Origin: Cydia pomonella
Taxonomy: Eukaryota > Arthropoda > Insecta > Lepidoptera > Tortricidae
Assembly: GCF_033807575.1 (NCBI RefSeq)
Contig: NC_084716.1
Span: 8,122,001 to 8,186,000, forward strand
Length of the DNA stretch: 64,000 nt
Direction: 5' to 3'
This document shows, in pieces, positions 55,999 through 64,000 of this stretch; the first letter of the stretch is position 1, and every line of letters begins with the position of its first letter. The notes beneath the pieces are model-generated. The model was not told the origin of the DNA. It worked only from the letters and a program-made list of their open reading frames with translations, and made no database searches. A program made the translations under genes and the position numbers.

Positions 55999-56130
55999 CG
56001 GCGGCTTACGTCGCCAACCTCGTAACTCCTCCCGTTTTAGAGGTTTTCAACTTTAGGTATTGTTGGATAAGGTAATGGCAAATCCCTAATGTGTTTAAAT
56101 GGAGTTACGAGGTTCCGGACTTTAGCCGAC
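55999..56130. repeat. Foldback/MITE, AACCTCGTAACTCC arms
   Basis: GCGGCTTACGTCGCCAACCT and CGTAACTCC pair with GGAGTTACGAGGTTCCGGAC and TTTAGCCG. 132 bp, with TCGTCG palindromes beside it. Confidence 0.8.
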
Positions 56131-56599
56131 GACATGTCGTCGATGGTGCGCTATGTATGTGACGATTGACAAGAAGTCACGATAACAGAATTGATGATGT
56201 CTAAACGCCCGTGAGAGCACACGTGGCTACAATACATTAATTAATGCCCCAGCATGCTCCATAATTACAACACTATCCTTTAACAAAACCATAATTGTGA
56301 CCAGACCAGCCAGAGTAATCTAGACTTTATTACCCAACGTTAAGATTCAAAATTAAAGTGGATCTGCTTTGGATGTAATGCTTTTCAGTTTGGTGAAAGT
56401 ATTGTGTGCATTGAAGCTATACCTTTCATTAAGAGGTGTTAACGCAATTGCTTACAGAGTCAAACGCTCAGGTGACTACAGGATGGAATAATTTATTGGT
56501 CATCTAGGGAAACTACCGTATACCTACGTCTCGCTTTTATCACCGCACCTCCCATCAAACGAGCAAAGCTCATTTCGACTTAGATGTATCTAGAAAGTG

Positions 56600-56830
56600 A
56601 TGAGCTTTGAGCTTTGGTGTGCCATGTATGGTACACCAAAAATAAACGGGCATCTCGCTCATTTCTTCCCAGATCGTGCAAAACGTGGAATGAGTTGCCT
56701 CCTGAGGTATTTTCCCTTGTACGACATGGGGTTCTTAAGAAGCGGATATTCAGGATTCTTAAGCGGCTCCTCCGATGTTGTTTATGTCTTGGCTTGGCTT
56801 GTCTGCTCGTTTGCTGACTATCACATAAAA
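56600..56830 (+). pseudogene. LINE reverse-transcriptase C-terminal relic
   Basis: Two overlapping frames are open. The frame beginning at 56614 gives CKTWNELPPEVFSLVRHGVL followed by KKRIFRIL, the typical LINE (T)WNELP tail. The other frame reads the same DNA as HFFPDRAKRG, so one frameshift lies near 56680. It is 5'-truncated, with a different 3' UTR from the 30.8 kb relic. Confidence 0.7.
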
Positions 56831-58169
56831 AAACAACTCAAATTGCTGAAAGGAAACATTTTATGTTGTTAGTTTTATGTATGCGTTTACCAATTTCTGG
56901 AAATTCTTCAGGTGCACCCAAATAATTATTCTACTCTTGCTCATCGATTTAAACGCGTAGTCAGTTATCAAACAAACTTCACTTCGTCGAATTTGAAACT
57001 AAATTGATAAGCCTTTCGCGTGTAGAAATCAAATTAATATGATCGATCGAACACATTGAAAATGGTTATTTCACTCAAAGTTTATTTGGTAAAGCAATCG
57101 TAACCCTTACACGCGTATTGATGTTTAGCTTCGCCTTTGATTTAAGATATTTGGTATAAATTACATGGATTTACTAAGCTCAACAGGGTATAGAATGTAA
57201 TCAAATCATAATAAAAATAATACCACGACCTACTATATACTTATATTTATAGGCTACCGTACACACACATGTAAACAACCAACTAAATACGTCATAAGTT
57301 GCCATGTCACTATGTAAAATCAACGTAGGAAGGTACCACAGAACTTCTAGAGAAAAGTGTTTGAAGAATACTTCGTGTGTTTTAGTATACTTCAAGTACG
57401 TGTTTTTTTTTACCTTTAAACAATTAGAAAAAACTACACGTTGTTCTACACACACGTGAACATAGTATCGATTATATATAAGCTCATCAAAAGAACAACA
57501 ATACCCATTCTAACGTAACGACGCACTTTCACCCATTAACTTTGCTCCTTTATGGACGATATTGCTTCATATTGAATTCCATATCTTAAAGACTGTAAGG
57601 CTTATAATAATCGCATAAAAACAAAATCGACATGTGACGTTAAAGAAATAATAAAATTTTCAAGCCAGCTGTCTTTAGTTTCTTACCCCGTTTGGATAAG
57701 GTTCAGATTCGCCTAGTTGCAGTGTATGACAACATAGAGCATTTTAGCAGTAATTGCGCAGAGTTCGGTTCCATGGACATAAGTTATGATTGGTCTAATA
57801 AAGCTATTGTGCTGGTTTATTGGCGTTACGTGGGGTGACGTTATGACCGTAGTTTGTTCAATGTTCTGAACTTTAGTGGTTCATACGATGCTCCATATGG
57901 CGGACAGACCTTGAGCAACAAAAAGATCCGTAACTTTAATCTCTGCAACCATTACCATGCACGTTCAGGGTACTAGTGCTCTTCAGAGAGAGTTAAATTT
58001 AGGGACTCCTAGACTCAATTGGTGACCAGAAAGCTGCAAACTTCCTATAAGCAATAAGCTTCCTGCAAGCATACACTTATGCATCAGTGTTGCCAAATTG
58101 CGGAAAAGCTGCAAACATAGTGTTCATTAATTTAATTTTATATGATTTAATTTTTCCGGCCAGGCCTAT
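56831..58169. other. No recognisable feature
   Basis: AT-rich sequence. ORFs at 57201-57455 and 58087-58308 have no recognisable domain; the second runs into the motif cluster that follows. Confidence 0.45.
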
Positions 58170-58510
58170 AATTCGTATATACGAATATTCGCATCATTTT
58201 AAACATTCGCATCAAATGAAGCGAATGTTTTGCGAATGCGAATGTGCGCGGGTCGTATCGTGTGAGTCCTGTCTCGTCGACTCGTTTATTGATGAGCAGT
58301 GCGCGTAAACTGTTTTCAAGTAATGTGCATTTTGACCACTAGACAACATTCTTCAACACTTTGTAACATCCCGTTCTAAGGTAACGTATGTTTTATGTAC
58401 TAAGTTTTTTTCTAATTAGGAATGATAATAACAACTACATATTCCCTAACATTCGCATTCGGACATTCGTATCGTGGACAGTCGGATTTACATTCGCGCT
58501 CGCGAATGTG
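58170..58510. repeat. Cluster of ATTCGC / GCGAAT motifs
   Basis: CATTCGC-type words and their complements occur about ten times, many as pairs (CGAATATTCG, CATTCGCATC...GAAGCGAATG, CATTCGCGCTCGCGAATG). The middle (58290-58430) lacks them. Local hairpins are likely. The origin is not recognised. Confidence 0.6.
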
Positions 58511-59055
58511 AAGAATGCAACATTCGTGATATCCCTGCTTGAAATGGTGCCGAATCCCGCCGAGAAATAATTCTTTGACAAGTGGAAAAAAAATGGTTAA
58601 AATTTTTAACAACTTCGCAGACGGAGGTTAGTAGTTATACATTTATATTAGAAGTAACGGTTAGCAAGATAAAGGTATAAGGTATTAAGTAGGCCTATAA
58701 GGCAATATAAACCGCACGGCCGCTTGTCAGGATTGTCATTGCCTATGTCAAATGCGACAACCCTAATACAGGAAATCCTTTTGCGGGAATTCAGCGCATT
58801 AATTGGCCTAACGATAAATGTGGTATAATTGCTCTTGTGCAGAAAACTGATGCAGGGTTACTTAGAGTAACTTGATGAGGATCAAGTCTGATGTAAATAC
58901 CCCGCTGTTACTAAGTGAAACACTAAAATCTAGGCAACAACAAGAGTTGCGTCATTTAAGGAATTTGATAAGGAGAAGTGGAGAGCTTTTTTGTGGAAAA
59001 TTGGAAAGCGGAGTCAGGATCCTCAGCAGTGAGGAGCCGATTCAGAAGAAGACAA

Positions 59056-59230
59056 GGGCGTCCGCTAGATAGCGCGCGTGCACTTCACGGGCGCACGCAC
59101 GCGGGTGCCAGTGATAGTATAGGATCTGTAGGTAAAATCCATCGCCCGCGTTCGCCAATCAGCGTTGCTGATACTATTTTTCGTTAACCCGCACCCGTCT
59201 CTGTGCAACCGCGCCAGCTAGCGGACGCCC
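59056..59230. repeat. GC-rich MITE, GGGCGTCCGCTAG termini
   Basis: Perfect 13-bp ends at 59056-59068 and 59218-59230. Inner pairs include CGGGTGCCAGTGATAGTAT against ATACTAT...CCCGCACCCG in imperfect form. It stands out in AT-rich surroundings. ORFs at 58872-59187 run through it. Confidence 0.85.
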
Positions 59231-59605
59231 TAACATTCTAAAACTCATTCAATTGTTTACCGTAATCCCTTTACAAGCTTTATTAATGATCTTGTCTGCA
59301 ATTGAAAAGAAAAAGACAATCCCAACAGGAGAACATTTATGACGGAAAAATCTTCAATATTACACAAAGAAAAAGATTTGTTTCCTCAAAGACGAAATCC
59401 GGGGATTCTCAGGATGAATTTTAGTAATTATTCCCCGCAGTCCTTTGAATTATTATGAAAAGGTAATTATTTCTCCTTTAGACCTGCGGTTTCGTGTACT
59501 ATAAATTATTTAGATGCTTTTATATTTGTTTATGCTATTGTGGAGAAATTCGATATATAAAAGCGTACTAATGTTATAAAATAAGTTTCTAAAAGCCGAT
59601 TCTGG

Positions 59606-60089
59606 TTAGGGAATGCAATAAGCGGCCAAACTTCATAGCCGGTTTCGGTTACGGTTATGCCCAAAAAATAACCGATAATCGGTTATAATCGATTACGGTT
59701 ATTTTCGACGAAAAATTTACAAAGTAATTAAAAAAAATACTAAAATAAAGGACATAAAGGTACAGTTTTAGGCAATGTGAGTATACGTCTTCGTTTTCTA
59801 ATAAAACACAAAATACAGTAAAAGAGAAAATATGAACTTGGACGTGATACCATATTCAATCAAAATATTTCATAAATAAGGGAAGTAAATTTAGTATATT
59901 TTTGTTATTAAAGTACACGAATGACTAAAATTATAGTCACAGGCGTCACAGCCAAAAAAGGTAGGATTTTGTAGTCAGAAGATCAATTCATACAATTGAA
60001 GTCATAAATAAATAACCGTAAACGGTTATTCGAGTTTCCAATAATCGGTTATGCAATTTAAGCGGTTATACCGATTTGCATTTCCTAAT
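59606..60089. repeat. Non-autonomous element with TTAGGGAATGCAA ends and CGGTTAT repeats
   Basis: TTAGGGAATGCAA at 59606-59618 and TTGCATTTCCTAA at 60077-60089 are inverted (12/13). Just inside both ends, words such as TAACCGATAATCGGTTA and CGGTTAT recur many times in both orientations. The AT-rich middle is unique. Confidence 0.7.
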
Positions 60090-60370
60090 TCTGGCGTCTA
60101 TATCATTATAATCATCCTGATTTATTAAATAGAAAGTAATAAACTAAGAACCGTTATTCACATATTGTAGCAATAACCATTACTCTATGGGGTCTGCGGA
60201 AGTAATTTAAGCCATTGTCCCTTAGTGCCTGTGTGGAATGACGCCCTTAACGGGCAAGTGTGACGAAAATGGTCAACTAATATAAAATAGGACTTATATC
60301 TAACCTCTTTAGGGTATACCTAAAGTTTCGAGTCTCCCAATATGAAACGTACGCAACGTTTTTAGTTTCT

Positions 60371-60540
60371 CACCGAACGGGCGGAGTCGGGCCGCGTCGG
60401 AACGCATTTTCAACGCCTATATTTGTAGCAAACGCGGTGGGGTCTATACGGAACCGTCCGCGTCCGCGAAGAGGCGACCTGCTTGCGGCCGTACACATTT
60501 GAAATGCGCTCCGATGCGGCCCGACTCCACCCGTTCGGTG
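60371..60540. repeat. MITE with CACCGAACGGGCGGAGTCGG termini
   Basis: About 42-bp arms: CACCGAACGGGCGGAGTCGG is the inverse of CCGACTCCACCCGTTCGGTG, in which one position differs. GGCCGCGTCGG and CCGATGCGGCC extend it. 170 bp and GC-rich. Confidence 0.9.
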
Positions 60541-60856
60541 GGAATCGTACTTAACTATCCATCTTTAGGAAAAAAACGTGATAGAATATGACCTTGACTG
60601 TACATAATACCCAAACACTATGGCACGTCTTAGGTCATAGACCTCAAAAGCTGTCGAAACCGATTCATATCGCGTGCCAAGCTTACGAAGCTTACTATAC
60701 GGGTTGAAATCACAGTTAAAATAAGCAGTATCTTGACAAGCGAATACATGTGTGATTAAAGGTAATGCAGTTGCAGATGCCATCCGAAGGTAACTGGAGC
60801 TGCACTACTATTTCCACTTTACTGCTGCGGCCTTGTGGGCGCTGGCACTGTCAATA

Positions 60857-60924
60857 TATATCGTGTCATTCACGATGACGCGTGCCTTGACTCGTATTGT
60901 CATGTTATTAAAGGTTATATTTGA
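60857..60924. repeat. Short MITE, CTTGACTCGTATTG family, copy 3 (half)
   Basis: ATCGTGTCATTCACGATGAC, GTGCCTTGACTCGTATTG and CATGTTATTAAAGGTTA match 9174-9290; the right end is missing. Confidence 0.75.
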
Positions 60925-61556
60925 AGGCCGTGGTAGTAATATCGCAACAGTTATGCAGCTGGAGTTGCCATCCGAACGTCACATTAAGGAACAACGGCAC
61001 GAAGTATCGTTATAATCCCTCACTTGGTTCACTCATATCAATGGAAAGTTAGCTTAGACGTACTCTAATCCTTGTTTTTGTATCCCAGATATAAAAATGG
61101 CAGTTCGACTGCCCCAATTGTCCTGTCGATGTGTAATAATGTAGATTGCTGTAAAGTGGCTGCTGGAACTGTCATCTGGGATATAAAAACAGTGTTTAAA
61201 TAGGAGATTTATTCATACTTTGGTCAAAATTTTTCTTTTCGTTGTCTTGTTTTTTGTCCCCAAAAATGTGACGGAGTGTAGTTTTTTGGATGAGATGAAA
61301 TTTAGGTTGTAATTTGTTTCATGGTAAATGTAATCTACGGCTAAGAAGACATGCAGTAGCACGCATTCGTCTTTTTTATTTATTTGATAAAATAAAAAAA
61401 TACAAGCGTGACAGACTGGTCCAAAACAAGACAATGAAAAGAATGTCGACCCCTTACAAGCCTAGAATAGCGTTTAGCGTAAAACTTATTTGTAATTAAA
61501 AATTAAAGCACAATTAGTAAGTTTAAATACTGCCAGTGACCTTAACGAGCCTATAC

Positions 61557-61657
61557 CGTGACGGACTAGTGTTATCTCGATCTACGATCAGATCGGTATT
61601 ATAGGGATCCGTTGGGGGCAGTGACCTCAGCGAGATAAATATTGATAACTAGTCACG
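61557..61657. repeat. Inverted repeat, CGTGACGGACTAGT ends
   Basis: CGTGACGGACTAGTGTTATC pairs imperfectly with GATAACTAGTCACG. The stretch CAGTGACCTTAACGAG is repeated directly as CAGTGACCTCAGCGAG. Confidence 0.6.
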
Positions 61658-61691
61658 CTAGGTCCATCCCATCTTTGTTCACGATTCCTCA

Positions 61692-61800
61692 ATGTATAAA
61701 ATATCGATAAGGACAAAGTGCCAGAAATAGGTAGGTACACACTACCTTAATACATGGGCAATAAGGTCGTGTATACATATTTTTGGCACAGTCCGTGTCG
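61692..61800. repeat. Worn relative of the 41.5 kb MITE
   Basis: TAGGTACACACTACCTTAAT and GTCGTGTATACATATTTTTG match the loop and right arm of 41521-41657. Confidence 0.65.
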
Positions 61801-62278
61801 AGTTTAATACCTTAACTGTACAGGCATCCTGATGTCTTTTGATGAAATATGCGTAGGATGTTTCAGGATATATCAAATTTATTTTCTGTCGGCTTTCATA
61901 GTTTTTTTTTTTCATGAAGTCGGACAGAAAAGTCTTTTCATACGAAAGGACGCGTTGAAAATAGTAATATCCATACATTCCATAACCATTGTACCAGTAA
62001 CATTAAATAATTGTTTTATTATTGTTTCAGATGTCCTCAACCGTTCATCAGGCTACACGGGTAGACTACATTTAAGGTATATTTCTTTCCAGTTTTCTTA
62101 TAGTGTACTACAATACTTTAGAGACCAGCTCATGGTAATGAGCCCTGGTTTCCGTACTCGTCCTGTACGTGTAGGTTACTATGCGTAACCTGTATCTATG
62201 TTAGCTAAAACGTCTCAGCCACGAAATGCACGCCCTGAGCGTACACGCTGGACGCTGATACTGAGCGCTTACATAAAT
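61801..62278. other. No recognisable feature
   Basis: AT-rich. The 118-codon ORF at 61832-62188 has no recognised domain; composition and lack of context argue against a gene. Confidence 0.4.
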
Positions 62279-62593
62279 TAAAAACCGGCCAAGTGCGAGT
62301 CGGACTCGCGCACGAAGGGTTCCGTACCATTATCTATAAAAACGGCAAAAAAAATACGTTTGTTGTATGGTTGGCCCCTTAAATATTTATTTTATTCTAT
62401 TTTTTAGTATTTGTTGTTATAGCAACAAAAATACATCATCTGTGAAAATTCATCTGTCTAACTATCACGGTTCATGAGATACAGCCTCGTGACAGACGGA
62501 CGGACGGACGAACGGACGAACGGACGGACAGCGGAGTCATAGGGTAATAGTAATAGGGTCCCGTTTTACCCTTTGGGTACGGAACCCTAAAAA
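62279..62593 (+). mobile_element. GGTTCCG element, copy G (complete, 315 bp)
   Basis: It begins AAAACCGGCCAAGTGCGAGT, contains GACGGACGGACGGACGAACG, and ends GTACGGAACCCTAAAAA. The 5' and 3' ends are both present, so this is the reference copy for the third subfamily (with copies E and F). Confidence 0.85.
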
Positions 62594-64000
62594 TGTATGG
62601 CAATCGGTGTCAGTGTCAGTGTCGAACGTTTACGCCCAGAGCGTGCATATCGTATGAGCTACCTACGTTGGAAAGGACGCCAAACTCTGAACGTGGAACG
62701 CAATACACCAGACCGCTCTCTCTGTGCTCGGGCTTCTAAGGGTCCAACGGAACTCCGTACGAGAACCTCGGTACGAGTGTGTCAAAGATTTGAATCCATT
62801 GTGTATTCCATTCCTGGATAATACCGTCATCATCAGTCAAAATAAGTCCACCTTACAAAGTTGTTCTTTTCTTATCCAGTTTCCTCCATCGACCGCACCA
62901 CATCCTAGAATGAATTTAGAAAAAAATGTGACTATCAAGAATCTAAACTTAACTTTCTTAACCAGTGACTTTTTTTGACAATTATATAGCACATATCCAC
63001 TTTAAGTTTAACATAAGTTACAAAAACCGGATACCAGCCGAGTGCTGCAATATTTATGGCCTTGATGTAACTCTCAGTAGGTTTCGTTTTTCCTTGAAAC
63101 ACAGAAGGAAACGGAAAGTCAGTGCGAGATTAAATCGTTTTTTTTTAAACAAACGCCGGAAACTGACGCAGGGTACAGTAATGTGTCTTTTGCGTTGTGT
63201 ATTTGCATACTTTACTCTCCGTAAATAGTGTTAACTGTTAACGTAAAATACTCATCAGTCATCAGTGTGATTATAGTTGAAGAAATATTATTTGCACCGA
63301 TGAATGTTATCGCTAAAAGCTCTTTCACAATAGAGTGATAACATCATTAACACCCGACTTTGCTTAACTGCTTTGCTTACTAAATAATTTTGATCCCACG
63401 TACTTTATTTACATTTTAATGTTTTCCTGGTTTACCAACTTTTAAAATTAATATTATCTTAAATCCTGAACGAATGGTTGAAAAAAATGGTTGAATGAAA
63501 GTTTGATTTACTTACATAATAACGTCTAAATTAAATCTATATTCATCCAGACGCACAAAGTTTCGTAACTAGTTATTCTTATTCTGCTCGTTTGTCTTTT
63601 TGTATTCGCAACGATAATGTTTTATGACTAATCGGTGCAATTATATTTCGTCCACTAAAATTTAAAACACTTAAAATTCCTTACCCAACAATATTTGTCT
63701 CTCAGAATTCATGTCTCTGAATTGTATTTACATCGAGTGAATGTCATTGTATAATCTTGAGTGTCGAGTGAAATATAGTGATATTATTTACTAAATGGTT
63801 AATTGGTTACACGATTACATTAAGGGGATCCCTTTCTTTCCCATATTCTTATTGTTCCGAATTTCGATAGTCAGAAATTGATATCCATATAATTAAAGAA
63901 CATAAAGATCAATAGTCATAATTTTTGCTAAGCATAACGTTTAATAGTTCGAACATTATCATTCTATAATATTAAATACTATAATCGCAAAAGTTATAAA
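62594..64000. other. No recognisable feature
   Basis: AT-rich sequence. A small inverted repeat (ATGTTATCGCT...AGTGATAACAT) lies at about 63305-63350. ORFs at 62597-63228 are short and featureless. Confidence 0.45.

Noticed and set aside
61832..62188. 118-codon ORF as a gene
   Set aside because: No recognisable motif, AT-rich composition, and overlap with a minus-strand ORF of similar quality.
1..64000. Bacterial operon, prophage, integron or CRISPR locus
   Set aside because: No dense coding, no ribosome-binding-site pattern, no direct-repeat/spacer array; the content is that of an insect nuclear genome.

Overview
The window reads as repeat-rich intergenic DNA from a nuclear genome of a moth or butterfly. 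It is AT-rich and has no bacterial-style gene packing. Only one long ORF is present, a retrotransposon polymerase. Nearly every structured stretch is a transposable element or a relic of one. The assignment to Lepidoptera is recognition from memory: tRNA-headed SINEs, LINE tails of the kind with '...GDRRAG...LAQRxSIAIQ', and the dispersed element that ends in an AGGGTTCCGT/ACGGAACCCT hairpin. No database search was possible. I see no host protein-coding gene that I can name.

Layout. 1-11 kb: AT-rich sequence with a dense run of unrelated inverted-repeat (foldback/MITE-like) elements (2.2-3.3, 6.6-6.8, 7.3-7.7, 9.2-9.6, 10.6-10.9 kb), one LINE tail and SINE remnants. 11.2-16 kb: an unusually repeat-poor block that may hold a spliced minus-strand transcription unit. 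It has a CCAAT/TATA-like promoter near 15.8-15.9 kb, small exons separated by two homologous introns of 47-48 bp, further exon-like islands, and a polyadenylation signal at 13.36 kb. 16-23 kb: more foldbacks, then a stack of nested elements at 21.5-23.1 kb (a TTAA-type MITE inside a LINE tail, a second MITE inside a SINE). 23.3-25.4 kb: a 2 kb foldback with inverted arrays of a CTCGAGCGCGTCAGAT motif, invaded by another element. 25.5-44 kb: SINEs, LINE 3' ends, several copies of the GGTTCCG element, foldbacks and a fresh tandem duplication. 44.66-47.46 kb: a minus-strand non-LTR retrotransposon with an intact 859-codon endonuclease/reverse transcriptase ORF and a poly(A) tail. 47.9-64 kb: LINE and SINE fragments, MITEs, a short tandem repeat with a conserved reading frame, and long featureless AT-rich stretches.

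How the parts relate. The autonomous LINE is the only potential source of enzyme here. Its endonuclease start is missing, so it is probably immobile. The SINEs and 5'-truncated LINE tails are its passive relatives or rely on other LINEs. The MITEs need transposases encoded elsewhere; two families are flanked by TTAA, which points to piggyBac-type enzymes. Most short ORFs are chance frames through these repeats.
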